Source: JACCZX01 sp963829995
Lineage (GTDB): Bacteria > Pseudomonadota > Gammaproteobacteria > Burkholderiales > Burkholderiaceae_F
NCBI GenBank assembly: GCA_963829995.1
Contig: CAWHKW010000032.1
Coordinates: 1 to 64,000 of the forward strand
Length of the DNA: 64,000 nucleotides
Direction of reading: 5' to 3'
Shown: positions 10,618-19,298 of the stretch, piece after piece
Layout: every line of letters starts with the position of its first letter
Numbering within the stretch: the first letter of the stretch is position 1
Position numbers and translations under genes: made by a program
Notes under the pieces: generated by a model
Databases searched by the model: none
Told to the model about the DNA's origin: nothing
What the model saw: the letters and a program-made list of their open reading frames with translations, nothing else

Positions 10618-11772
10618 ATGCGCCCGATTAGCGTCCCCAGCAAGCTCCCTCGCGTCGGTACGACCGTTTTCACGGTCATGTCGCAGCTGGCCGCCAAACA
10701 TGGCGCGGTGAATCTGGGTCAGGGATTTCCGGATTTCGACTGCGATCCACGACTGCAGCAACGCTTGACGGACGCAATGCGCGCGGGGCACAACCAGTAC
10801 GCGCCGATGACGGGAATACCGGCGCTGCGCGAGGCCATCGCGAACAAGAATCAAGCGCTCTACGGTCACCGGCACGATCCGGACACTGAGATCACGGTCA
10901 CGGCGGGCGCAACGCAGGCGTTGATTGCAACGATCCTTGCACTCGTACAAACAGACGACGAGGTCATCATTCTGGAGCCGGCGTACGACAGCTACGCGCC
11001 TGCCGTGCTGCTTGCCGGAGGTCGGCCGGTGTTCGTGCCGCTCGTTCACGCGCGAGGTTATGCGCCCGACTGGCAGGCGGTCGGCGACGCCGTCACGGCG
11101 AAGACGCGCCTCATTCTGATCAACTTTCCGCACAATCCAAGTGGCCGTGTTCTGCGGGAAGCCGATATTGCGGCGCTCGAACGCATTGTGGATCAAACGG
11201 GCGTGGTGCTCGTGTCCGACGAGGTGTACGAACACGTTGTGTTTGACGGCGTGCCGCATTACTCGGTGATGCGCTCGCCGCTGCTAGCGACACGCAGCGT
11301 CGTCATTTCAAGCTTCGGCAAGACCTTTCACACGACGGGCTGGAAAGTGGGCTATGCGTGCGCGCCCGCAGCGATATCGGCTGAAATTCGCAAGGTGCAT
11401 CAGTTCATGGTGTTTGCAGTGAACACACCGGCGCAGCACGCGTTTGCCGAACATCTCGCGGACCCTCGGCCCTATCTCGACTTGCCGGGCTTCTATCAGG
11501 CCAAGCGCGATCGGTTTGTCGCGGGGCTGGCCGGAACTGCTTTTCACGCTCTGCCATGCGAAGGCACGTACTTCGTGCTCGCCGACTACTCGCGAATATC
11601 GGATCTCACCGAAGCCGAGTTCGCGCAGAAGCTGATCATCGACTATGGCGTCGCGTCGATTCCGGTATCGGTGTTCTACGACAAGCCGGTCGATCACCGG
11701 GTCGTGCGCTTTTGCTTTGCGAAGCAGGACCGCACGCTGGACGAAGCGCTGGCGCGCCTTGCGGCACGGTAG
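10618..11772 (+). CDS. PLP-dependent class I/II aminotransferase, methionine aminotransferase type
   Basis: This 384-residue fold-type I aminotransferase resembles E. coli YbdL (methionine aminotransferase) and kynurenine aminotransferases. It contains NLGQGFPDFD near the start, NPHNPSG-like FPHNPSGRVL, SDEVYEH, and the PLP lysine K235 in SSFGKTFHTTGWKVGY; the second arginine-type carboxylate site is in VVRFCFAKQ near the end. It probably transaminates methionine, glutamine or aromatic residues. A GTG at 10609 is an alternative start; neither start has a strong ribosome binding site. It is divergent from the nitroreductase gene with only about 46 bases between them. Confidence 0.85.
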   Translation: MRPISVPSKLPRVGTTVFTVMSQLAAKHGAVNLGQGFPDFDCDPRLQQRLTDAMRAGHNQYAPMTGIPALREAIANKNQALYGHRHDPDTEITVTAGATQALIATILALVQTDDEVIILEPAYDSYAPAVLLAGGRPVFVPLVHARGYAPDWQAVGDAVTAKTRLILINFPHNPSGRVLREADIAALERIVDQTGVVLVSDEVYEHVVFDGVPHYSVMRSPLLATRSVVISSFGKTFHTTGWKVGYACAPAAISAEIRKVHQFMVFAVNTPAQHAFAEHLADPRPYLDLPGFYQAKRDRFVAGLAGTAFHALPCEGTYFVLADYSRISDLTEAEFAQKLIIDYGVASIPVSVFYDKPVDHRVVRFCFAKQDRTLDEALARLAAR

Positions 11773-11775
11773 CGG

Positions 11776-12219
11776 TTACTGCAGCGGATTTTTCAGAAGA
11801 TTCGCGAACGGAACGGGCATCACTTCGATGCCCTCGTCCTTCAGATCCGCTGCTTCTTCCTTTGACGCCATGCCACGAATCGAGCGCTTCGGCGCTTCAT
11901 CGTAGTGAATGCGGCGCGCTTCTTCCGGGAAGCGCTCGCCGACGTCTTCGCTGTTCACCGCAATGTGGCGCGCGATCTGCAGCATCATCGCGCGCATCGA
12001 TTCATCGTTTGGCATTGCGACCGGTTCCTTGCTCGACGACTCTGCGGCGTTTTGGACCAGATTCAGTCGCGGCGCCGAAAGCAGCTTGCGCACGTCGGTG
12101 CTGGCGCACAGCGGGCACTCGATCATGTCGGTGGCAAGCTGGCGGTCGAAATCCTCGCCCGAAGCAAACCAGCCTTCGAACGTGTGTTCCTGATCGCAAC
12201 AAAGATCGAATACTTTCAT
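11776..12219 (-). CDS. DUF1178 family protein
   Basis: This 147-residue protein has the DUF1178 signature: an N-terminal VFDLCCDQEHTFEGWF segment, then a CPLC knuckle near residue 35 that together with the N-terminal cysteines could bind zinc, and a conserved helical C-terminal half with AARRIHYDEAPKRSIRG. Its function is unknown; it is a common small protein in proteobacteria. The ATG at 12219 gives the usual family N-terminus MKVFDL. It converges with the aminotransferase gene, with 3 bases between their stops. Confidence 0.85.
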   Translation of the reverse strand: MKVFDLCCDQEHTFEGWFASGEDFDRQLATDMIECPLCASTDVRKLLSAPRLNLVQNAAESSSKEPVAMPNDESMRAMMLQIARHIAVNSEDVGERFPEEARRIHYDEAPKRSIRGMASKEEAADLKDEGIEVMPVPFANLLKNPLQ

Positions 12220-12349
12220 CGTGCCCTGTGCCGCGTGCCGGCTTTTTACCGACACGCATACTGTCGCTGTCGATGCATTCTAGGTCAAGTTGCGCAACGG
12301 CCTAGGCCAATAAGACGAATGCGCACACGTTACGATCGCGTTGTCCGCT

Positions 12350-12434
12350 GCCCGGGTGGCGAAACTGGTAGACGCACAGGACTTAAAATCCTGGGCCGAA
12401 AGGCGTGCGGGTTCGACTCCCGCCCCGGGCACCA
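12350..12434 (+). tRNA. tRNA-Leu (UAA)
   Basis: The 85-base gene has acceptor arms GCCCGGG and CCCGGGC, an encoded CCA end, the long variable arm expected for leucine, the T-loop GGTTCGACTCC, and the loop CTTAAAA giving anticodon UAA. Confidence 0.95.
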
Positions 12435-12445
12435 ATCAGCGCGAT

Positions 12446-13240
12446 TTAAGCCCGCTTGCCCGCTGCGCGCGCGGCCCAGAAGTCGGGCGCGCGCTTCTCC
12501 AGAAAAGCGGTAGCGCCTTCCTGTTGTTCGTACTTCCAGAATTCGGGCGTGACCATATAGCGGCGCAATTCATCGCCTTGACCCAGCAAAGCGTTGTATT
12601 CCTCGACAAATGACGCTTTCAGGATCTTCATGCAGGTCGGAGACAGTGCCAGGATTTCCCTGCACCACTTGTCGACCTCTGCATCAAGTTGCGCGTGCGG
12701 AACGACAGTGTTGACGATCCCCATCTCGAGCGCTTCCTGCGCGGTGTACCGGCGACACAGCATCCAGATTTCACGCGCCTTCTTGGCACCCACCACGCGC
12801 GTCAGATAACTGACGATCGCGCCGCACGCCGGACTGCCGACCCGCGGGCCGTTCTGACCGAAGATCGCGTGCTCGGAAGCGATCGTCAGATCGCAGAAGT
12901 AGGCCATGTGATGTCCGCCGCCGATTGCGTACCCGTTGACCCGCGCAATCGTCGGCTTCAGACAGCGTGACAGCGTGACGTGAAACAAATACGGCTCGAG
13001 AATCTGCCGCTCGAGTCCGCCCTCCTTTTCCCAGTTGACGTCGCCGCCGGCTGAAAACGCACGATCACCCGCACCGGTCAGGACAACCACACCTATATCG
13101 TCGTCCGCTCCCGCCGTCTCGACGGCCAGCGTAAGTTCCTTCAGCGTGTCGCCTGTAAAAGCATTCAACTGCTTCGGACGATTGATAGTGATGCGGGCGA
13201 CGTGGTCTTTTACTTCGTAAATGATGTCGTTGTATTCCAC
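12446..13240 (-). CDS. Enoyl-CoA hydratase/isomerase family protein, BadI/MenB-like
   Basis: This 264-residue crotonase-fold protein resembles 2-ketocyclohexanecarboxyl-CoA hydrolase (BadI) and naphthoyl-CoA synthase. Visible motifs are GAGDRAFSAGGD for the oxyanion region, NGYAIGGGHH, the segment FGQNGPRVGSPACGAIVSYL, and ARVVGAKKAREIWMLCRRYTA near residue 165-185 (in part RVVGAKKAREIW). BadI opens the alicyclic ring of 2-oxocyclohexane-1-carboxyl-CoA in anaerobic benzoate or cyclohexanecarboxylate degradation. The similarity is from memory of BadI and is convincing, but no other bad gene is nearby except the divergent acyl-CoA dehydrogenase. The exact substrate therefore stays open. Confidence 0.8.
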   Translation of the reverse strand: MEYNDIIYEVKDHVARITINRPKQLNAFTGDTLKELTLAVETAGADDDIGVVVLTGAGDRAFSAGGDVNWEKEGGLERQILEPYLFHVTLSRCLKPTIARVNGYAIGGGHHMAYFCDLTIASEHAIFGQNGPRVGSPACGAIVSYLTRVVGAKKAREIWMLCRRYTAQEALEMGIVNTVVPHAQLDAEVDKWCREILALSPTCMKILKASFVEEYNALLGQGDELRRYMVTPEFWKYEQQEGATAFLEKRAPDFWAARAAGKRA

Positions 13241-13336
13241 GGTGTTTCCTCTGCGTCGTGCATGTCAAACCCAGGGTGAAGATTAGCGCCATGGCATGGG
13301 TATGCTGCAATGTGACCTCGCTGCAGGAGCTTCGTC

Positions 13337-14485
13337 ATGGAACCCGATGTATTCGAACCGCTGTTGCAATCGGTGCGCGAGTTCGTGCGTGGTCGCCTGG
13401 TACCGCTCGAGAAACAAGTCGACGAAGAAGATCGAATACCCGATGAGCTCGTTGCCGAGATGCGCGAAATGGGCTTCTTCGGTCTGTCGATACCGACCGA
13501 ATACGGCGGACTCGGCTTGACCGCGGTCGAAGAAGCGCGCGTAGCGTTCGAGTTTGGATGGACTTCGCCGGCGTTCCGATCGGTCTTCGGCACCAACATC
13601 GGCATCGGAAGCCAGGGGATCTTGATCGACGGTACCGACGAACAGAAACGTACTTATCTGCCCCGGATGGCGAGCGGCGAGCTGATCGCCTCGTTCTGTT
13701 TGACGGAACCGCAGTCCGGTTCTGATGCCGCGTCATTGCAAACTCGAGCAGAACGCGTCGACGGCGGCTATCAGCTGACCGGCACCAAGCGATACATCAC
13801 CAACGCCCCGCGTGCTGGCGTATTCACCGTCATGGCGCGCACCGATCCGAACCAGAAAGGCGCGTCAGGCGTCTCGGCCTTCGTCGTCGACGCCGCATCT
13901 TCAGGCCTCAGTCTCGGCAAACCGGAACGGAAGCTCGGCCAGAGAGGAACGGCCGTCTGCGACGTGATCTTCGATGGCTGTTTTGTGCCGGACGCGGGTC
14001 TGATCGGCGGCGTCCCCGGACAGGGATTTCGAACCGCGATGAAAGTGCTCGACCGTGGTCGCCTGAACATCGGCGCATTCTGCGTGGGCACGGCCGAGCG
14101 GCTGATCGATGAAATGGTTCGCTATGCAGACGGACGAGTTCAGTTCGGAAAGCCGATCAGCGACTTTCAGTTGATTCAGGCGATGATTGCCGACAGCGAA
14201 GTTGAGAAGGAAGCCGCACTCGCTCTCGTGCTGCAATCGGCGCGGTTGCGCGATGATATGCAGCCGATCGTCAAGGCTGCTGCGATGAGCAAGTACTACG
14301 CGTCGGAGATGGTGGGCCGCGTCGCCGACCGGGCGGTTCAAGTATTCGGCGGCGCCGGTTACATTGCCGAATACTGCGTGGAGCGCTTTTATCGCGACGT
14401 TCGGCTATTTCGAATCTACGAAGGCACGTCGCAGATTCAGCAGCTGGTCATCGCGCGTGAGGTGCTGAAGGAGCACCGGCAATAG
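13337..14485 (+). CDS. Acyl-CoA dehydrogenase
   Basis: This 382-residue FAD enzyme removes two hydrogens from an acyl-CoA. It shows the family motifs FCLTEPQSGSDAASLQ (FAD/substrate binding), the YITNAPRAGVF segment, QVFGGAGYIAEY, and the catalytic glutamate E362 in FRIYEGTSQIQ. The length is normal. It has AGGAGCTTCGTC just before the ATG. It is divergent from the BadI-like gene across a 96-base gap, so the two may share regulation and act in one acyl-CoA pathway; that is an inference from position only. Confidence 0.9.
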   Translation: MEPDVFEPLLQSVREFVRGRLVPLEKQVDEEDRIPDELVAEMREMGFFGLSIPTEYGGLGLTAVEEARVAFEFGWTSPAFRSVFGTNIGIGSQGILIDGTDEQKRTYLPRMASGELIASFCLTEPQSGSDAASLQTRAERVDGGYQLTGTKRYITNAPRAGVFTVMARTDPNQKGASGVSAFVVDAASSGLSLGKPERKLGQRGTAVCDVIFDGCFVPDAGLIGGVPGQGFRTAMKVLDRGRLNIGAFCVGTAERLIDEMVRYADGRVQFGKPISDFQLIQAMIADSEVEKEAALALVLQSARLRDDMQPIVKAAAMSKYYASEMVGRVADRAVQVFGGAGYIAEYCVERFYRDVRLFRIYEGTSQIQQLVIAREVLKEHRQ

Positions 14486-14518
14486 CCGCTGCCTTCGTAC
14501 GGCCGGTCACGCGCAAGT

Positions 14519-14592
14519 TGGAGGCGGGGGTCGGAATCGAACCGGCGTACACGGATTTGCAGTCCGCTGCATGGCCACTCTGCCACCCCGCC
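14519..14592 (-). tRNA. tRNA-Cys (GCA)
   Basis: On the minus strand the gene reads GGCGGGGTGGCAGAGTGG onward, with anticodon loop CTGCAAA (GCA), T-arm GGTTCGATTCC and encoded CCA at 14519-14521. It lies downstream of pgsA and tRNA-Gly, an arrangement common in Burkholderiales. Confidence 0.95.
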
Positions 14593-14644
14593 ATGATCTC
14601 AAATCAAAAAAGGGAAGCGCGGCGGCTTCCCTCTCGATAAAACT

Positions 14645-14720
14645 TGGAGCGGGAGACGAGTCTCGAACTCGCGACCTCAACCTTGGCAAGGTTGCGCTCT
14701 ACCAACTGAGCTACTCCCGC
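14645..14720 (-). tRNA. tRNA-Gly (GCC)
   Basis: On the minus strand the gene reads GCGGGAGTAGCTCAGTTGG onward, with anticodon loop TTGCCAA (GCC), T-arm AGTTCGAGACT and encoded CCA at 14645-14647. It follows pgsA by 28 bases and is probably co-transcribed with tRNA-Cys. Confidence 0.95.
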
Positions 14721-14748
14721 ACGAGGCCGCGAAGTATAGCGAAACTTT

Positions 14749-15348
14749 TCATCTCCGATCGTTCAAGTGGGGCCAGGCGAGCTTCAGGTAGATCAGCATC
14801 GAGTACACGGTCAGTACTGCGGCCACATAGATCAAGAGCGTCCCGATCAGATGCAGATCGATGATGCCGAACAGCCGATCGTGAAACAACAGCATTGGAA
14901 TCGCGGTCATCTGCGAGATCGTCTTGATCCTGCCCATCGAATTGACCGCGACGCTGCTCGATTTGCCGATCTTTGCCATCCACTCACGCAGCGCCGACAC
15001 CGCGATTTCGCGGCCGATGATGACCAGTGCGACGAATGAATCGACCCGCCCTAGAGAAAGAAGCACGATCAGCGCGGCGCTGACCATCAGCTTGTCGGCT
15101 ACCGGATCGAGAAACTCCCCAAGCTTGCTGGTCATGCCCCACCGACGCGCGATGTAACCGTCGAGCGCATCGGTGACGGCGGCGAGAATGAACAGCCAGC
15201 AGCCGGTGACGTTTTTCCAGTGCGGCGCGAGCCAGCTGTCCGGCACGTAAAAGATGCCCACCACCAGCGGGATCATCGCAATGCGCGCCCACGTGAGCGC
15301 CATCGGTACGTTGACGCTGATCGTGCGGCTAGTGGGAGGGCTGGCCAT
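14749..15348 (-). CDS. pgsA: CDP-diacylglycerol-glycerol-3-phosphate 3-phosphatidyltransferase
   Basis: PgsA makes phosphatidylglycerol phosphate from CDP-diacylglycerol and glycerol 3-phosphate in the inner membrane. The CDP-alcohol phosphatidyltransferase signature is complete: DALDGYIAR, then G, then EFLDPVADK about residues 58-85. Four to six hydrophobic segments cover most of the 199 residues. The ATG at 15348 overlaps the end of uvrC by 20 bases; an internal ATG at 15303 would give a protein starting MALTWARI, which is also close to the usual length. The uvrC-pgsA order is the standard one in proteobacteria. Confidence 0.92.
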   Translation of the reverse strand: MASPPTSRTISVNVPMALTWARIAMIPLVVGIFYVPDSWLAPHWKNVTGCWLFILAAVTDALDGYIARRWGMTSKLGEFLDPVADKLMVSAALIVLLSLGRVDSFVALVIIGREIAVSALREWMAKIGKSSSVAVNSMGRIKTISQMTAIPMLLFHDRLFGIIDLHLIGTLLIYVAAVLTVYSMLIYLKLAWPHLNDRR

Positions 15349-17179
15349 GCAACTGTGCGTAGATTCTTTCGGCCAGCTTACGTGAAACGCCTTCGACATT
15401 CGCAATATCGTCGATCGATGCTGACGCCAGCCCGCGCATGCCGCCGAACCGCGCCAAGAGCTTCTGCCGCCGTTTGGGACCGATACCTTCCATTCCTTCG
15501 AGCTGCGACGTGTTGCGCGTCTTCGCACGCCGCGCTCGCATGCCGGTGATCGCGAAGCGGTGCGCTTCGTCGCGAATCTGCGCGATCAACAGCAGCGCTT
15601 GCGACTCTCGCCCCAGCAGCAGCGGCGGCCGCTGATCGGGGAACACGAGCTCTTCAAGCCCGACCTTGCGTTCATCCCCCTTCGCAACGCCGACCAGCAC
15701 CGATGGATCGAGGCCGAGCTCGACAAAGACCTGATGCGCCACCATCACCTGCCCTTTTCCGCCATCGACCAGCACCAAATGTGGCAGTCGACTTTCACCT
15801 CTTGCTACCGGTGAGAACCGGCGCGTCAACACCTGCCGCATCGCTGCATAGTCGTCGCCCGCCTCCACGCCTTCGATGTTGTAGCGCCGATACTCCGATG
15901 GCCGCATCTTGTGCTCGGCATAAACGACGCACGACGCCTGCGTCGCCTCGCCGGATGTGTGGCTGACGTCAAAACATTCGACACGCAGTTTGTCGGCGTC
16001 TTCTTCTCCCAGTTCCAGCCCGAGTGCGTCGACCAGCGCCCGTGTCCGCGCCATCTGCGAACCTTCTTCTGCCAGGCGGCGCGCCAATGCGAGCCGCGCG
16101 TTGGCTTCCGCCATCTCCAGCCAACGCCGCCGTTGTTCCTGCGGATGACGCACCAGCTGTACGCGGCGTCCGCTGGCTGCCGAAAGCATCGCAGACAGCT
16201 CGTCGGTATCGACGTCGGCGTTGACGACCAGTGTCGGCGGCACCGGCTGCGACAAATAGTGCTGCGACACGAATGCTTCCAAAATCTCGGCGGATTCCGT
16301 TCCTTCGGCCGCGCGAGCGGGAAAGTGGGGCTTGTCGCCGAGGTGCCTGCCGCCGCGAATCATGGCGAGATTTACGCATGCGTGTGCACCGTCGGTGACG
16401 ACGGCGAGCACGTCCGCATCGGCATCGGAGCCGGTCGTATCGACCGCCTGCTGGTGCAGCACTTTCGCCAGCGCACCGATCTGATCGCGCACCGCCGCTG
16501 CCTGCTCGAACTTCAAATCGACCGACAGCTGGTGCATCCGGCCTTCGAGCTCACGCATGATGTCTCCGGTTTGCCCGCGCAGGAAGCGAACCGCACGATC
16601 GATGTCCTGTGCATACGCGTCGGGCTCGATCAGCTTGACGCACGGCGCGCTGCAGCGCTGTATCTGATGCAGCAGACACGGCCGCGAGCGATTGGCAAAC
16701 ACCGTGTCTTCGCAGGTCCGCAAACGGAACACTTTCTGCAGTAGTTGAATGCTGTCCTTGACAGCCCATGCATTCGGATACGGCCCGAAATATTGCGCTC
16801 GCCGATCGACCGCGCCGCGGTAGTACGCAATGCGCGGAAACTTATGAACAGTGAACTTCAGATAGGGATACGACTTGTCGTCGCGAAACACGACGTTGTA
16901 GCGTGGCGCAAGCGACTTGATCAGCGTGTTCTCGAGGAGCAGCGCCTCGGCTTCGGACCGCGTCACCGTCGTCTCGATGCGCGCGACGCGCGCCAGCATG
17001 TGGCCCGTCCACGGACCGACGTTCTTGTTGAAGTACGACGACACGCGCTTGCGAAGATCGCGCGCCTTGCCGACGTACAACGCGGCACCGTCGGCAGCGA
17101 GCATCCGGTACACGCCGGGCAGATGCGGCAGGCCGGCCAGTACCGGCTTGGGGTCGAAGGTGGCAGTCGGTGCGTTCAC
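15329..17179 (-). CDS. uvrC: Excinuclease ABC subunit C
   Basis: UvrC makes both incisions around bulky DNA lesions in nucleotide excision repair, working with UvrA and UvrB. The 616 residues show the N-terminal GIY-YIG nuclease (GVYRMLAADGAALYVGKARD, residues about 20-95), a UVR motif (QLSVDLKFEQAAAVRDQI near 215), the RNase H-like endonuclease domain with CFDVSHTSGE and LVLVDGGKGQ, and helix-hairpin-helix motifs at the end (EGMEGIGPKRRQKLLARFGG onward). Length and motifs are all normal. It is divergent from efp. Confidence 0.97.
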   Translation of the reverse strand: MNAPTATFDPKPVLAGLPHLPGVYRMLAADGAALYVGKARDLRKRVSSYFNKNVGPWTGHMLARVARIETTVTRSEAEALLLENTLIKSLAPRYNVVFRDDKSYPYLKFTVHKFPRIAYYRGAVDRRAQYFGPYPNAWAVKDSIQLLQKVFRLRTCEDTVFANRSRPCLLHQIQRCSAPCVKLIEPDAYAQDIDRAVRFLRGQTGDIMRELEGRMHQLSVDLKFEQAAAVRDQIGALAKVLHQQAVDTTGSDADADVLAVVTDGAHACVNLAMIRGGRHLGDKPHFPARAAEGTESAEILEAFVSQHYLSQPVPPTLVVNADVDTDELSAMLSAASGRRVQLVRHPQEQRRRWLEMAEANARLALARRLAEEGSQMARTRALVDALGLELGEEDADKLRVECFDVSHTSGEATQASCVVYAEHKMRPSEYRRYNIEGVEAGDDYAAMRQVLTRRFSPVARGESRLPHLVLVDGGKGQVMVAHQVFVELGLDPSVLVGVAKGDERKVGLEELVFPDQRPPLLLGRESQALLLIAQIRDEAHRFAITGMRARRAKTRNTSQLEGMEGIGPKRRQKLLARFGGMRGLASASIDDIANVEGVSRKLAERIYAQLHGQPSH

Positions 17180-17212
17180 GGGATACGAAAGCGGAGAAAA
17201 ACCATGCCCACC

Positions 17213-17218
17213 TATAAT
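17213..17218 (+). promoter_or_regulatory. Probable -10 box of the efp promoter
   Basis: A perfect TATAAT lies about 75 bases before the efp start in the 113-base gap between divergent uvrC and efp. No good -35 box is visible at the normal spacing. Confidence 0.45.
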
Positions 17219-17292
17219 CGTGGGCGCTTGTGGTCAACAATCGGTGACCGGCAATTGTAGGTTCGCCGGCTCTCCAAATAATCAGGACATCA

Positions 17293-17859
17293 ATGGCAAA
17301 GATTCTCGCGACCGAAATCCGCGTCGGCAATTTGCTCGAGCTCGAAAAGAAAGTCTGGCGCGTGCTGAAAAGCTATCACGTGCACGTCGGCGGCCGCGGC
17401 GGCGCTTACATGCAAATAGAAATCAAGGACATCGAAACCGGGCAAAAGCGCAACGAACGCCTGTCGACCGATGACCGGGTCGAGCGGCCGTTTATCGATC
17501 GCCGCGCGATGACTTACTCATACCAGGACGGCGAAGCCTACGTCTTTATGGACAATGAAACGTACGAACAGTTGTCACTCGGCGCCGACTTTCTTGAAGG
17601 GCAGACCGGCTACCTACTGCCCAATTTGCAGGTCGAAATCAATTTTCACAATGGGCGCGCAATTGGAATTCAGTTGCCGACGACGGTAATCCTCGAAGTC
17701 GTCGACACCGAGCCCGGCATCAAGAACTCAACGGCCACGACCAGCTTCAAGCCGGCAGCGCTCGAAACGGGGATCAGCGTGCAGGTGCCGCCGTTCGTCA
17801 ACATCGGCGAAAAGATCCGCGTGAACACGGACGACGGAAGTTATATCGAGCGCGCCTAG
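17293..17859 (+). CDS. efp: Translation elongation factor P, variant loop
   Basis: EF-P binds between the P and E sites of stalled ribosomes and helps form bonds at proline runs. All three domains are present in the normal 188 residues, ending with SFKPAALETGI, VQVPPFVNIGEKIRV and the terminal YIERA. The loop that carries the modified residue reads HVHVGGRGGAY, with Arg35 at the tip where many EF-Ps have lysine (PGKG). From memory, the sequence looks more like the alphaproteobacterial/general type than like the Burkholderia EF-P that EarP rhamnosylates (SGRNAAV loop), and earP, commonly beside efp in that group, is not in the window. It converges with nagZ. Confidence 0.95.
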   Translation: MAKILATEIRVGNLLELEKKVWRVLKSYHVHVGGRGGAYMQIEIKDIETGQKRNERLSTDDRVERPFIDRRAMTYSYQDGEAYVFMDNETYEQLSLGADFLEGQTGYLLPNLQVEINFHNGRAIGIQLPTTVILEVVDTEPGIKNSTATTSFKPAALETGISVQVPPFVNIGEKIRVNTDDGSYIERA

Positions 17860-17870
17860 CGGCTGGCCGA

Positions 17871-18906
17871 TCAGGATCGCCCTTCGGTTAGCTCAAGTAC
17901 ATCTCGGCGCGCATTGCGATAGAGCTCAGCATCGCCGAGCTCCGCCATAGTTGGCGCACTTCCGCGGGGCTGCAATCGGGCCAGCCTTGCATCAAACGAT
18001 CCGGTGCGCTTCCATTTGACCGCCTGCAAGCACTTGGTCCATTGCGGCAGTGTCGTTGCAGACCAGTGCGAAATCGCAGCCGGCGTTGAAGGCTGCGTCC
18101 GCCCTCTCGACGACGGTGCCCGCTGCGCCGGCACCCGCCATCAGCAAGTCGTCGCTGAACACCGCGCCGGTGAAACCGAGCTCGCTTCGCAGCACTTTCT
18201 TGATCCAGTGCCGCGAAAAGCCGGCCGGCTCTCGATCAACCTGCGGGTAGACGACGTGCGCGGGCATCACACCCGCAAGCATCGGGCCGAGCCAGCGATA
18301 CGGCGCCGCATCGTTCTTCAAAATACCCTTCCGCTGCCGATTATCGATCGGAAGCGCGAAATGCGAGTCGGCTTCGGCCCAGCCGTGCCCCGGAAAATGC
18401 TTGCCGCAATTCGCCATCCCGGCAAGCAGCAAGCCGTGCGTCAGATGTGCGGCCAGCATGCTGACGACTCTTGCATCGGAGTGCAGCGCGCGGTCGCCGA
18501 TCACCTTGCTTCGTCCGTGATCGATGTCGAGTACCGGCGCGAACGTCATGTCAACGCCATGCGCGCGCAGCTCGGCGGCCATCACGTAACCCAGCGACGC
18601 TGCGACCCGGCATGCTTGCAGAACGTCGAGGTCCCACAACTCGCCCAACTGCCGCATCGAAGGCAAGCGCGTGAAGCCGTCGCGGAAGCGCTGCACTCGG
18701 CCGCCCTCGTGGTCGACAGCGATCAGCAGCGGCGGGTCGCGCAGCGCATGAATGTCGCTGCACAGCCGGATCAACTGCTCTGGTGACTCGTAGTTCGCGC
18801 TGAACAGAATCACCATACCGGCCAGCGGATGCGCTAGCCGCTCGCGGTCGGCCGCCGTCAACGACTTTCCTTCAACTCCGACGGCGACGGGTCCGAGCGG
18901 GTTCAT
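17871..18906 (-). CDS. nagZ: Beta-N-acetylhexosaminidase NagZ, frameshifted near its C-terminus
   Basis: NagZ removes N-acetylglucosamine from anhydromuropeptides in peptidoglycan recycling (glycoside hydrolase 3). Motifs: AVDHEGGRVQRF, DMTFAPVLDIDHG, KHFPGHGWAEADSH with the catalytic histidine, and FSDDLLMAGAG with the catalytic aspartate near residue 253. In frame the protein stops at 17992 after LAGGQMEAHRIV, but the other frame continues with VKWKRTGSFDARLARL to LELTEGRS and stops at 17871. The total of 1036 bases is one more than a multiple of three, so an extra G:C at about 18020-18024 explains it. The active site is upstream and unaffected. It overlaps acpS by 4 bases. Confidence 0.9.
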
Positions 18907-19298
18907 TCGATCACTTCGGCGACGGCGTACGCGGCAGCCGTGCTTCGCTCATCCGTCAACGACACATGCAACCGCAATCGATGCCTTTCGACGAATCGCC
19001 TTAAATCGGCATGCACCGAAGCGATCGGCCGTCCGGACGCGTCGTTCAGAATTTCGACCGAGTGCCAGCGCATCGGTGAGCGCATACCGAGCCCGAGCGC
19101 TTTCGCTACCGCTTCTTTGGCGGCGAATCGGGTCGAGAGAAACGCCAATCCGCGCTTGTCCGACCGCGCGCGCCGGATCTGAAAGCGCTCAAGCTCGCGT
19201 GCGCCCAGGATTCGATGTGCAAAACGCTCGCCAAAGCGCGCATAACTCGCCGCGATGCGATCGATTTCGACAATGTCGATGCCGATTCCGAAAATCAT
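18903..19298 (-). CDS. acpS: Holo-[acyl-carrier-protein] synthase
   Basis: AcpS transfers 4'-phosphopantetheine from coenzyme A to the serine of acyl carrier protein. The 131 residues start with the family motif IFGIGIDIVEIDRI, whose aspartate binds magnesium, and contain FAAKEAVAKALG. The gene overlaps pdxJ upstream and nagZ downstream by 4 bases each (ATGA), so the three are translationally coupled. Its substrate gene acpP lies 12 kb away in the same leftward block. Confidence 0.96.
   Translation of the reverse strand: MIFGIGIDIVEIDRIAASYARFGERFAHRILGARELERFQIRRARSDKRGLAFLSTRFAAKEAVAKALGLGMRSPMRWHSVEILNDASGRPIASVHADLRRFVERHRLRLHVSLTDERSTAAAYAVAEVIE

Noticed and set aside
17992..18906. NagZ as a naturally short 304-residue protein
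   Set aside because: The last 6 residues do not fit the family while the next frame continues the family pattern for about 50 residues.
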